The notes beneath the pieces were generated by a model. The model saw nothing but the letters and a program-made list of their open reading frames with translations, did no database searches and was not told where the DNA came from. Position numbers and translations under genes: made by a program. Positions 45,267-56,430 of a stretch of DNA of 64,000 nucleotides are shown here, piece by piece. The stretch is from Xenoacremonium recifei (taxonomy: Eukaryota > Ascomycota > Sordariomycetes > Hypocreales > Nectriaceae): assembly GCA_012184525.1 (NCBI GenBank), contig WOFQ01000011.1:620001-684000 (forward strand), read 5' to 3'. Each line of letters starts with the position of its first letter. Positions within the stretch are counted from its first letter, which is position 1.

Positions 45267-47396
45267 GATGGAAAGATATCTACCGATCAACGATAGACAC
45301 TAGGGGAACAATGTATAAAAGAGAGACGGGAAGAGATGGGGTAGATGATGACAAGAGACAGGATCCCCTTGACGGGAGATCGCCTGTATTTTTATTCTCG
45401 TCCCCAGACTCCGTCATTCCCACGGCCAAAGCCCTTAGATCGGATCTGGACCAGATCACGGCCTGACCGTTGCCGAAGGATCCCTATTGTCACCCATCTC
45501 CTCGCTACTCGGCGCCGCCTCTCCAGACGAGCGCTTCAGAAACCCTAGCGGACGAAGACTTAAGCGCCACGACTGCCCAAAGGGGAAACCGAAGACATGG
45601 TTCTACCAACGGTCGAAGGGGGCTAGAAGAATCCATGGCCATAGGCGCAGGGAGGAGAGACAAGAACCTAGTCGGAGCACAATAGACGCCAGAGCCTTGC
45701 GGCTCCTACGTTCGAAGTACCTGCATTAGCGGCCCCTAGGTGAGCACCACATGGAGAGAAGGCCTTCTCCGGTGCTAGGCTGAGAGCGAGTCTGGATTCC
45801 GGAACCTTAAGCTCGTCGTCTGGTTCGATTGTCCGGGTCCATGGCGCCCTGGGGGGGGGGGTCTAGACTAACAGGAAGCTCAATGGGATGAGGCGCAGGG
45901 CTCTGACCTATTCATCGTGTCGTCACTGAAGCTTAACGACATCAAGAATCTTCATGCTTAGTGATTCTTCAGGCTCTGTCTCATTGCTGTGTGTTGTGGC
46001 GGGAGATGGTGGACTGGAATGTAGATGATGGTTCTGAGACATCACCGCCGCAAACGTCGACATCAGCAACATTTCACCTCCCAGATGCCTCCTGGCCCAG
46101 CATCCAGACCACCGGAACACCACACAAGGAATAAGCAAGCAAAAAAAGACTCGTGGGTCATCAGCCCTAGCCGGAAACCTCGCTCTCTCCCTACCCTTCC
46201 ACCAGAAAAACCATCACCAACCGCCGCCCTCTAGCGTACCCAGCTCCTCGGCCAGTGGCCCCTCAAAACGGGAAGTGCCCAGAGCCCGATACAAGCTGGT
46301 GAGAAGATTACTAAAGGCAATAGCCTCGGCGATGGTCTCTCTTCTTCCGGTTCCGCTGCTGAAGGTTCTCGGGCTGAGCGGTTGGTTGACGGACCGGCCG
46401 GGGCCTCTGGAGGCTTTTCTCAGGGCTGAAGGCGCAGCTGATACCGAGTTTCGAGTTTTGTGGCTTTGGGAATGGTGCTGAATAGAGTTTCCCGAGAACT
46501 CGGGTCAGTAGGTGACCAGAGGTCGACTTATACGGGGCGCTTCGGAGGGAGGCACTCACAACACTCGCGAATATCCACAGCCACAGTATACTTCGAACCT
46601 GAAATTGTTCTCTACAAGAGATGTTTCGGTAGTACCATCTCAATCACAACAATTTGATGATATCACAGCCCTGCCTCTCTATCCCCGACGTCTCCACGGT
46701 CGTCTCGGCTCGTCTTCCGGATCCTCACTTCCTTGCTCTCACTAGCCTCACGCCAACCATAACGCCTCCATCCCCAAAGCGGCCCATCTCGATCACTCCG
46801 TGGCAACAAGGCCCAAACCAGGAACAAGCTTTTCGCTCTCTCCTTGACCCAATCTGGACTCAACCCGCTACCTGTCTTGTTCACATTGGGAACTCTGAAA
46901 CACGAGCTCACCCAGACTTGCTAGAGCATGGCACATGCCCAATCGGCTGCCATCCCTGGCCTAGACCGTCGCAGCCAAAAAGCTTCCATCCACAAGGATC
47001 TCAGCCTCGAGACGAGACTGTTCCTATGTCAAGATCGATCGACAATGATGTGGTTGGCTTTGACGTTAGCTCCTGGGCAGCTGTCAGTCGCAGACCCCTG
47101 ACCCCTGAACTGTCGACACCAACATACTCACGTTCTACGGACCTCCTCGGCATGCTCGTTCCGAAGGCTTCACTCACAATGGTCTACCAGGTTTCAGTCA
47201 TGTTCGATATTCGCACTACTTTTCTCCGCTGTCCATTCTGCTATGCTCTCCATCGACATATGGGAGATGAGGCTGAGCTCTAGAGTACATCCATCTCCCC
47301 GTGCATACATCCATTACCGAAAACGCCTGTGCAAATTGCATCAATCATCATCTCCAAATGGTCCCCCTCTCATCCGTTTACTCAATCACCCCCTGA
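45267..47396. other. Intergenic: WSC promoter and eIF3a 3' flank
   Basis: 2.1 kb. An 11-G run lies at 45851-45861. A plus-strand frame of 209 codons at 46654-47283 has ordinary composition but no motif and no clear start context; I do not call it a gene. The part next to 47396 is the 3' flank of the eIF3a gene. Confidence 0.5.
45851..45861. repeat. 11-G homopolymer
   Basis: Run of eleven G between GGCGCCCT and TCTAGAC. Confidence 0.9.
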
Positions 47397-50300
47397 TTAA
47401 GCCTTGTTCCTCAGGTGAGGAGGCACCCACTTGCCAGGCGCGCGGGACGACTGCAGAGGCTCCGCGGGAGGTGCAGGCGAACCAGATCCAGCCCGGTCAT
47501 TCTCACCACGGCCGGAACCACTGCGATCCATAGCAGCGCCCCGAGCCCCGAAACCCCGAGCAGGAGGGCCAGCAGGAGGCGGGGTGTTGTCGGCCGCCCC
47601 GGATCCGCCCGCCGCAGCTTTGGCAGCTTCACGCTCGCGCCAGCTGGGCTTGTTGCCAGCCAGCGCCAATCGCGGGGGTCCTGAGGCAGAGGGCCGGTCG
47701 CTGGAGTCCGTTCTCTCCATGGGAGGGCCGCGAGCAGGAGGAGGAGCATCGCCGCTCGACGACTCGCGTTCGCGCCACTTGCCGGATCCAATGACGGGAG
47801 GTCGGCGGCCCTCAGGGGTTTCGGTGCGTTCGGGAGGACCCCTGACGCTGCCTCGCTCCTTTTCGGCCTTGCGGCGGGCCAGAGCCTCCTCTTCACGTCG
47901 TTGTTGAAGAGCGGCCTTCTCGAGCATCTCTTGGCGCTCCTTCTCACGCTGCTCCTTGAGCTTGGCCATCTCTGCCTTGCGGGCTTCGTCACGGAGACGC
48001 TGCTCCTCCTTCTCCCGTGCGGCCCGCTCCTCGGCTTCGCGAAGCTCACGCTCCTGCTCTTCCCGTTCCCGCTTCTCCCTGAGCTTGCGGTCACGGTACT
48101 CCTTCTTTCGAGAGGCGATCTGCTTCTCCAACTCCCGCTCAGCATCGCGACGGCGCTTCTCAAACTCATCACGGCGACGCTCATGTAGGGAGTCTCGGAA
48201 GTTCTCGTACAGGGGCACCAGTCGGCTGAGACGGTGCTTGAGCTCGACACTCTCCTTGTGCTTCTGCTCAGCAGCCTTAAGCGTCTGAGCCTTGACTTTT
48301 TCGTAGATGGCACGGTCTTCCTCGATCTGCTTCTGGTAATCCTCGTTGAGCTTCTTAGACTCTTCCTTGCGGAATGCACGCTCCAGGTGGTCGAGACGCT
48401 TGCCAGTGATGCGGAGACGCTCGTTGACATCGTTCTTTTCCCGCTCCAGCTGGGCCAGCTTCATGGCACGCAGGCGGTTGCTATCGAGGTTGTCCAGATC
48501 CTCGATATCGATATCAAGAGTCTTGTCGTTCATGTTAAGGTCGGCGATCTGCTTCTTGAGCTCCTCCTTGCGGACGCGGTCGCGCTCAGCCTTAAGTCGC
48601 TTGGCCTCGCGCTCCTTCTGCTCAGCAGCAAGTCGCTTATCTTCCGCCTCCTGCAGAGCCTGCTCACGCAGTTTCTTCTGTCGGGCATTCTCCTTCTCCT
48701 TGCGGGCCTGGACTTCGGAAGCCTCCTCCTTGCGCTTCTGGATGACCTCCTTACGGGCAAGGATCTCCAAGTGCTCCTGCTCGGTACCAGCCTTGGCGCG
48801 AGCCAGAGCAGCGTTGCGGGCCTCAACACGCTCCTTGTTGAAGCTGGGGTCAATGTAATGGCAGGTGGTGAAAAGGGACTTGGCGAGGCGAGTGAGCTGC
48901 GATCGGACGATCTCCGAGGGAGTGCTCTGGAGACGCTGGACATTGCCAGTCTCGGACTCAGCAGAACCAGCGGCAGATCCACCGTGGCCGGCCTTGGAGG
49001 AAGAGAAGACATCGCTGTCGAAGCTAAGAACACCGGTAGCGTGGTCCATTCGGATGGCGAGATCGCCCTTCTTGTTGCCGTTCATGATGAACTTCTCGAT
49101 GGTACCACGGGTCACCTGGTAGGGTTCAGGGAACTGGGCGAGGCTCTCAACAAAACTCAGATCAACGGTCTCATACACCTGAGACAGCTGCTGGAAGAGA
49201 CGGGTGAGGATGACCTGCTGAAGAGGGAGAATATACCTCTCCATCTCGGCATCGGCACCAATCTTGGTCAGGATAGGGGAGATCTTCTTGCAGATCGACA
49301 GAGGATGGAAGTCAACCTCGAGAATGTCGTACAGGTCCTTGATCTCAGGGCGAGCTCGCTGGAGGAGAGACTTGGAGAGAGCATCTCGGAAGAGGCGGGC
49401 ACGAGTGGGAGCCTGGGACATGCCAAGGAGGTGAGTCAGACGCGAGTTCTTGTTCTTTCGGGCCTCGTCAAAGTCGACCATGGCACCTCGAGAACGGGAG
49501 GTGCTGATGACGGGGATGGCAAGAGCGGAAAGCAGGACAAATGAAGCAGCCTTCTGGAGGTCGGCCTCAGATGCGGGAGGGTTGTCGGCCTTCTTGCTTT
49601 GTCCAGAGGCGATCAGAACAGAGGACTGGCGGAGGAGGGTGTAGTAACGCGACCAAGCGGCAGCATGGAAGAGGTAGTTCTCGCCGACGAGGAAGATTCG
49701 GGTAAGCTTCTCGTAGTAGTTGGCCATCATGATGTTCTTGGGGGGTCGCTTGCTGAGGTTCAGGAGAGTGTGAATGTCCTCCACAGAGCGGAAGGCCTCC
49801 TGCCAGAGCTCGAGCTCCACAGCAACGTTCAGCTGCTGGAAGCGAGTTTCCAAGTGTCGCTGGAGAGTATCGGGGTCGCTCAGGTTAATAGCATGCATTT
49901 GCGACGAGTACTTGGCGGCGGTCTGGACATGGTTTCGGAGCAGCTCGCAGAGTCTTCGGAACTCGGTCTTACGAGTGTACTTGAGGCAGAAGTCGAACGC
50001 CTGCATAGCAGTGCTCTGGTAGAGAACCTCGAGGCGGGCATTGTTTCGGAGAATGTCGAGGACGGTTCGGTAGGCCTCCCAGAGAAACTTGAGCCAAGGC
50101 GTCACGATGGCACGGTCGGTACGGTCTCGGGACTGTTCGCCAGACACGGTGGCGAGTAGGATGGACTCGGGGGTTTCGCTGGCCTCCAAATCATCGATGT
50201 TGGAAGTGGCAGCGGCGGCGGTAGCGTCGATGCTCTCTTGGACCTCATCGGCCTTCTGCTGGGCGGCGGTGACCTTCTCGACGGCGAGTTCGATGAATTT

Positions 50301-50752
50301 TTTCAAGACCAGCTACAATCCTTCGTCAGCCACACAAGCCTAATACCATCGACTCAGCATTCACACCCACCTCGATCGTCCCAATGTTGGTATTTTGAGA
50401 GATGTTCTTGTACTGGTAGAGGGCGTCCTTGGCAAGCTTGCCCTTCTTCTGCTCGACGGAGAGCTCGACGAGGAGGAGCATCACGGGCTCCAGGGAGACG
50501 ATGGGGACATTTCGCGATCGCTTGCTGGTGATGTGCTCATGCAGCAGGGTCAGGGCCGCGGAGGCCTGGCCGACGCCGATGAGTTCGTTGGCCCGTTTGA
50601 GGACATTTTCGGGCTTCTGGTGCGGCGGGGGAGGCTGTCGAGGCAACGAAGTCAGCATCATGACGACAAGCCATCGTGAAGAGAGGGGTAATTCGGGATA
50701 ACAGGACAGCCACGATGGCTTTGTCCTGCGGGTGCATGCTGTCACGTACCAT
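47397..50752 (-). CDS. TIF32: Translation initiation factor eIF3 subunit a (Tif32)
   Basis: Largest scaffold subunit of eIF3, which brings mRNA and the initiator complex to the 40S ribosome. Coding exons: 50750-50752 (the ATG alone), 50371-50634 and 47397-50312; all joins in phase 0, 1060 residues. The join gives MPPPHQKPENVLKRANELIG, exactly the conserved fungal start, so the isolated ATG is convincing. The N-terminal TPR/PCI region includes LELWQEAFRSVEDIHTLLNL and HPLSICKKISPILTKIGADA. A long charged coiled coil (about 540-850; KRKEEASEVQARKEKENARQ, RLRAMKLAQLEREKNDVNER) follows, as does a disordered Arg/Gly/Pro-rich end (GPPARGFGARGAAMDRSGSG, APGKWVPPHLRNKA). The intron after the ATG is 115 nt, the next 58 nt. 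Confidence 0.96.
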
Positions 50753-53700
50753 GCTGGGCAACCTCCTCTGCGGGATGACTTGACTGAGAGAGGAGAGTCG
50801 TGGATGATCCGAGATCGATCACAGCCTTGAGGGGGAGGCGAGAGTGATGGGAGACTTGGCTGACCCTCGGACTGGTGATGCTTTGCCCTTACGAGGAATT
50901 TTTCGATTTTCGTGTGTGGACGCTATCCGAGCGTGGAGGGGCTAAGTCAAAACCGCGATGGCCGTTGAATCACGTGAAGGCTTATGTAAGAATTGACCAT
51001 TCAGGTGTGGCGGTGCTCCTTTCCTGGTTACCATTCATCAGTTCGCAAAGAGTCTTAAGTGCTTCGGAGAATCAATTCTGAGGGCTGCTCTATACGGGCT
51101 CTTAGGAAGCATACATTACGCCATGTAATATGTGTTCATTTCAAGCAGGGTAATTTAAAGAGCAGGATGCGCATGGCCATGAGCCGAATATGAAAGTTTA
51201 AGCCACACCATGCGACTCGCAACACCTGGGAACCTTCACAACATGTACAAAACTCCTGGTTGATGATTCGTATTTGAAGATTACTATATTAGTCGTAAAT
51301 ATGTATGTCTCGTCACATGTGTGGCTGTTGTTCCTGGGGAGTGATGTCCTACGTTGGTGGGGTTCACCTCTACGCGACTTTCTCTGGAGTGATATGCTCC
51401 TAGAAAGAAGACTGAAGGAAAATCGGGCACGCATAGGACTTAAAGCCGAAAGACTTCCTCCCTAGCCTAATGTGCTAGGGTAACACATATACTAGGGAAA
51501 GAGTGAGAAGCAAAGCGGTACTGAGAGATAGATCTACAATGAGAACTGCCCTCCTAGATGTAGTTCACTTTCATTCCCGCTCGAGCTTCCAGTTTGGCAC
51601 TGGAGTGTCTGACATTTAGAAACATTTTGTGGGATGTATGGAGTTTAAAAAAAAGCAAAAACGTCGTACTGGCTGACTCGGGAGCCTGACTTATACTTGT
51701 AGTTATCATGCCGCAGCACCTATACGCGATCATGCTGGGTCATGCGAATTGGTGCCTTTTGCATAGAGCAGTCTTTTCTGAGAGAGTTTCCAATCAACAG
51801 ACATGAGACATGTGTCGTCATGAAACCGTCCTGTAGTATAAAGGCAATATGCTACCGCAATAGTGCTCTGCGTTGTTGGATTCGGGGAGCGCCGACTCAT
51901 GCCGACAAACACATCGCATGAGTTGCATTGCCTTTAAAGGCTCTGAACGGTGCTCGCGGAGGTCTCAGTTTTCAGTGGCTTTATTCGTGCATGTTGCTGG
52001 GTTCTGTCGATTCGATATTCAGCATAAGAATAGGGCGAATTTCTGTTCACGATACCTATGTGTATCCGGATTAAAAGCAGCACTGTGCGTATTATTTGAA
52101 GCTCCCGGATTGGGCCAAGGGGCCGAGCTCACCTTTCACGCTACGACAGGCCTGGTCCACCCCGAAGCGAACGGCTCGAACCATGAGCAGGTATCGGACG
52201 ATTCCCAGTAGCGGGCAATCATTTCCTGCAGCTGTCCGCTTTGGTGTTGTTTCCTGTGCTCCGTTCTGTACGCGTCGAGCCGCGTTGTGCAAGCGTTGAA
52301 GGAGCTGCACGTACGGAATCAGGAATGATAGGACGGAGGGGAAGCAGCAACGACATGACGACGGTGGACTTTGAGACAGTCTCATCTTAAGTGCGGTTGA
52401 TGATGGGATTTGGTGGAGCGGGCGACGGACAGTGAGTGTAAGACAGGCGGGAGAGTTGAGTTGCCGGGAGACAAGAGCCAGGCGTTTAGGATCCCAAATT
52501 GCTGGCCTTTCTTGCTGGCAGCTGTCGTGACGCTTCTCTTCCACCGCCCGAGCCTCCTGTGGCCACCAACGGGTGATGCAATCGTCGCCGGCCCCTTTCG
52601 ATGCTTGCAGGCGTTTCCGTCCTGACGATCCGGAGCCGCTTCTGGCGTCTGTGCCACGGCGAACATGAGTCGGGTCGGGCGCAAGCATGCCTGGAGCACC
52701 AGAGCTTATTACTGCTCTTATTAGTGAACCGCACAGCGTCTGGCGTTATTGGCCTGAGTGTTGCGCTCGCGAGCAAATGCCAGCACCCGCAGGTCTAGAT
52801 CTTCCCAGGCGTCCAGCCGTCCATTGTTCCACCCAACGACAGGCGCAACGTCGATCTCGGATTATCTTGGCTGAAGACGCAGCACACACGGAAGAACAAA
52901 GAAACGAAACAGAGGAGAACCCCCTATAATATCCGGACATCTCGAATAACGGGCGGGCGCACTTTTCTCTCGCACTGTCGCGTCCAGTCCAGTCGTGTGT
53001 GTAATAACTCGCTTTTATCGGGTCCGCTACTGCTGGAACGAGGGAGGGATCGAGGGGATTGAGCTTGGCTCCACCAGCCCCGCAACTGCCCAATCAGAGC
53101 CACCGCCCAATTTGCCCATCGTCTGCTGGGACGTCCCTGATGGGGCCGCTGCGTCTTCGACCCCGGCCAGGTCCAGTGGGAAGGTGCCCCTAACGGAAGC
53201 TCTGGTGGCTTTTGGGAGTAGACGGTTAGGGGGCTTCACCGCGGGCTAGGCCCCCAGCACGCCCTAAGGCCGCCGAGAGGGCCCCCCAGATCCCCCAATT
53301 TCCAGTGCAGTCGCAGAGAGTCAGGCCTGCCGCGCACGAGCCACCCTCCCCGAACCAGGCCCTTCCCGGCTTTGGCTCCAGCTTGCTCCCCTGCTGCTGC
53401 TTTCCCTGCTCCTGCTGCCCCCTTCTGCTGCTTCTGTTCTGCTTAGGTTCCAGTGCTAGTGGCTAGTGGCTAGTGGCTCCCCCGTCCGTCGTTTCCTCCT
53501 CGCTCCTTGCTGCTGCAGCCCCCTTCCCGTCTCCTTCTCGAGTGTCCAGTCCAGTTTCTGCCTCTTCCCATCCATTGTGCCTGGATCCGACCTTGCACCC
53601 TTTTGCCCAACTCATCCACTCATTTCGCATTCACAAAACACCATCCCTCATCCCTTCATCATCCATTCAGCGTCGCTGGTTCCCGCATCTGTATCGGCAG

Positions 53701-54150
53701 CGCCTATTTCCCGTAAGTCTTCGCCCGCCGCAGACTCGAAACAAGACACAGGCCAGCTCTGAGCTCCTGCTGGCCCATCCCCCTTCGGCATCGCGGAAGA
53801 TCGAAATTGGACGACAAGGAGGAGAGGCAAACAAGAGACGTGCTGCAACAACATCCCATCGAATCAATTGATGCGCGACGACGGGAACGGAGAGAGGCGA
53901 AACCGGCCACGGTAACTTCATCATCTCTACCCGAATTCTCGCCCTCTTAGTTTGCCTCGTCCTCTGCCTCGTCCGACGTCTCCTGCTGCCATCGCCTTCT
54001 GTGCCCTCTCCGAATCATTCCCTTGCTGACCATCGACGATTCAATAGCTCCGAGCGAGAGGCCTTTGAGTTTCCCCATTCGCTCGTCCCGATCGAGCGAA
54101 CCGACCAACGACCCATCCCTTCCACAGCCATAGGCGGCCCCGACTCCAAG
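50753..54150. promoter_or_regulatory. Gene-poor flank between eIF3a and the G gamma gene
   Basis: 3.4 kb. The left end is the eIF3a promoter. From about 50,990 to 52,090 the base composition is visibly more A/T-rich than elsewhere in the window, with no open coding frame over 120 codons. A CCCAATCAGAGCC element (CCAAT box) lies at 53089-53101, followed by another CCAAT at about 53105-53110. From about 53,330 to 54,000 the + strand is strongly C/T-rich (TGCTGCTGC and CCTTCCC runs), consistent with the promoter and long leader of the G gamma gene. A GTAAGT at 53712 followed by CGCAG acceptors suggests that a leader intron is possible. Confidence 0.5.
53089..53101 (+). promoter_or_regulatory. 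CCAAT-type element upstream of the G gamma gene
   Basis: CCCAATCAGAGCC, about 1.05 kb upstream of the G gamma ATG. The identical 13-mer recurs at 55668-55680 upstream of the SelW-like gene. CCAAT is the binding core of the Hap/CBC complex. Confidence 0.45.
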
Positions 54151-54500
54151 ATGCCTCAGTACACTTCTCGAGATGTGGGCGACCCATCGCAGATCAAGAA
54201 AAACAAGCAGTCCATGGCCGACCTGAAGCTGCGTCGCCTAACAGAGCTTAACAACCGCTTGCGCGAAGATCTTGAGCGGGAAAGGATCCCGGTCAGCACT
54301 GCGTCCAAGAGGTGAGTTTCATTAATTGCGAACGGCTCCTGCGGCTTCTGGACCGTCGATTGCTGACGCAAGGGTATAGCATTATTGCTTACTGCAATGG
54401 CACCCGAGACTACATGGTTCCCTCGGTCTGGGGCGCTGTTCCCAAGGGCGAAGACCCCTATGCACCACAACAGTCTGGTGGCTGCTGTGTCGTCATGTAA
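54151..54500 (+). CDS. Heterotrimeric G protein gamma subunit
   Basis: Partner of the G beta subunit, tethering it to the plasma membrane for signalling in growth, mating and conidiation; functionally upstream of PKA, which lies elsewhere in this window. Exons 54151-54311 and 54380-54500; phase 2 join over a 68-nt intron with a GTGAGT donor and GCTGAC branch site; 93 residues, the usual size. MPQYTSRDVGDPSQIKKNKQ is followed by the helical G-gamma-like segment MADLKLRRLTELNNRLREDL, then IPVSTASKSIIAYC and VWGAVPKGEDPYAP. The C-terminus GGCCVVM is a CAAX box (CVVM) for farnesylation with an adjacent Cys available for palmitoylation. The frame is open upstream to about 54001 but has no further ATG. 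Confidence 0.96.
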
Positions 54501-55382
54501 TAGTCCCGCTTCTCCTTTCTCGAATACCAATACAGCAACCACGCAATGTCGATAATGATGGAGCGGATTGGGCGAAGGAGGCACTGGTCGTTTGGATGTG
54601 CTCTGTTTTGTGCTGCGGGGGAGTCGAGAGGAGGGTGAGAAGCATGGAGAGAGGATCGGGAGGAAGCGACCGCTACGATGCGAAAGAAGGGGAAAAAAAA
54701 TACCCTACATCACCTCAAGGACGATCCTATATTACCGATCTACACCACCATGTTTTTGAAGAGCGAAAAAGCCTGGCTGGGGCCACGGACGGAACGGAGG
54801 AGGAATCACCACGGCCCCCCTGCCCAACAATACCTACCGATCGAAGACGGCAACCCGGATCGAAATACCCCATGATACCAGTTGGGTGGGAAATCAAAAG
54901 TCAAAAAGAACAAAAAAAAACAAGCGCTGGCCGAGGCGAAAGAGGTGCACGGGATCTATACGACGCTGATGTTAATTGTTTTCTCTATCATGTCTTTATT
55001 TGTTTCTCCTTTGGGAGGGGGTTCAGGCAGGAGGGGAAGAAGACTCGAGGAGGCAAACTCAGACAAAACGGACGAAAGTCGACGAAGGGGGGTTCAACAT
55101 GGTCATCACCGGACCCGGCTCTTCAGCATGTAATAATTCCCTTTTATTTCCCTTATTCGATCGCCCATGATCCTGTCCTGTTTCACCCGGTATTTTTACG
55201 TCTGTATGTTTTCTGGCGCAATGCCCCATTACAAAAACCATTACCTGTACTCCGTACTCACCTACCTATTTACCTCATTTACCTCCCTTACCTACGACGC
55301 GTTAATGATCGAGCACTTGGAAATGCGACGTGCGTTTCACCCCTTCATAACACAGAGGGGATAAAAGGAGTAGGTAGGCCAT

Positions 55383-55405
55383 TATATATATATATATATA
55401 TATAT
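55383..55405. repeat. AT microsatellite
   Basis: About eleven AT units. Confidence 0.95.
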
Positions 55406-55666
55406 CTTGAATTAACTATTGAAACTCAAACACCAACAAGTACTCTGCATGTCCCCGATCACGTGGTTCTTTTCCCAACCCTCGGTCATCCAGCGAGGTT
55501 GCATCACCACCCGGGCCAATGGCCAATCTGGCGGGATTCGAGGCTAACGTTTCAATCAACGCCGATCGGAACGAACGGGCGACCTGGCACCTCGCTGCTG
55601 CTCGCCCGTTTCCAGGCCTGCTTTTGCCTGACCTGATTGCCTGATTGTTGCAGTGCTGGGCGCGCC

Positions 55667-55680
55667 GCCCAATCAGAGCC
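55667..55680 (+). promoter_or_regulatory. CCAAT-type element upstream of the SelW-like gene
   Basis: GCCCAATCAGAGCC, sharing 13 identical bases with the element at 53089. Putative Hap/CBC site about 270 bp from the start codon. Confidence 0.45.
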
Positions 55681-55946
55681 GACGTGACCCCGCGGTTGCG
55701 TCTGCGTGATTACATCAGCGTGTGATTCGTCGAGGTTAACGCGACGTAGAAATCTTGGTAATGCAGTTTGAGAACGGAGGAGTTTCTGGAAAGTCTTTTG
55801 AGCTATACATATCCTACGGAACTGATTGTTGAGATTGTTCCTAGAAGATTCGCTGTTGAGACAAGGGCTAAGCCTATTCCCACCACGGGATCACCAGAGC
55901 CTGTTAACCTACACTCTTCCTATACACCTTCAAATCTGCCCTTGCA

Positions 55947-56430
55947 ATGGCTGATATCGCAGCTTCAGTGCCTCCGGGCTGTCCCCTCCCCCGGATAACA
56001 ATCCAATTCTGCACCCAATGCAAATGGATGCTCCGCGCCGCCTACGTAAGCCCTCCCTCCTCACACCCACCCTCCCCTCTCCCATCTCTAACATCACCAG
56101 TTCGCCCAAGAACTCCTCTCCACCTTCTCAACCGCCCTCGGCGAAGTCGCCCTGCAGCCCTCCACCGGCGGCACCTTCATCGTCACCATCTACCACCAGC
56201 CGGAGCCCGCAGCCGCCCTGCAGACCGTTGTGCTGTGGGATCGCAAGGTCGACGGCGGGTTTCCGGAGACTAAGGAGCTGAAGCGGCGTGTGCGCGATGT
56301 CGTCGAGCCGGGTAGGGATTTGGGACATGTGGATCGCGGGGCGAAGAAGGTTGAGGAGAAGCAGAAGCAGAAGCAGGAGGATGCTAAGGAGGCGTGTGCC
56401 GTGGGCGAGAAGTGTGAGGATTGCAATTGA
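55947..56430 (+). CDS. SelW/SelT/Rdx-family thioredoxin-like protein (Cys form)
   Basis: Exons 55947-56045 and 56101-56430, phase 0 join over a 55-nt intron; 142 residues. PRITIQFCTQCKWMLRAAY followed by FAQELLSTFSTALGEVALQP is the Rdx fold's first strand, CxxC redox motif (CTQC, residues 22-25) and first helix. TGGTFIVTIY and VVLWDRKVDGGFPETKELKR complete the domain. The CxxC has Cys where animal selenoproteins have selenocysteine, as is normal in fungi. The last 40 residues are Lys/Gln/Glu-rich and end in a second Cys cluster, CAVGEKCEDCN. The function is presumed redox-related; the substrate is unknown. Confidence 0.87.

Larger units (their letters stand above)
54501..55946. other. Intergenic between the G gamma and SelW-like genes
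   Basis: 1.45 kb. The left part is the G gamma 3' flank, purine-rich. An AT microsatellite lies at 55383-55405. TACCT is repeated several times at about 55259-55295. A CCAAT element (GCCCAATCAGAGCC, 55667-55680) lies about 270 bp upstream of the SelW-like ATG. A plus-strand frame of 346 codons at 54596-55636 lacks motifs and contains runs of A, so I do not call it. Confidence 0.5.

Noticed and set aside
46654..47283. Plus-strand frame of 209 codons between the WSC and eIF3a genes
   Set aside because: Could be a small hypothetical protein, but there is no motif, no supporting introns and the eIF3a 3' flank overlaps its end; evidence too weak to call.
54001..54150. Upstream in-frame extension of the G gamma protein
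   Set aside because: No ATG in the extension; the ATG at 54151 matches the conserved family start.
54596..55636. Plus-strand frame of 346 codons downstream of the G gamma gene
   Set aside because: No ATG-proximal domain; it runs through A-runs, the AT microsatellite and TACCT repeats, so it is a chance frame in 3' flank and intergenic DNA.
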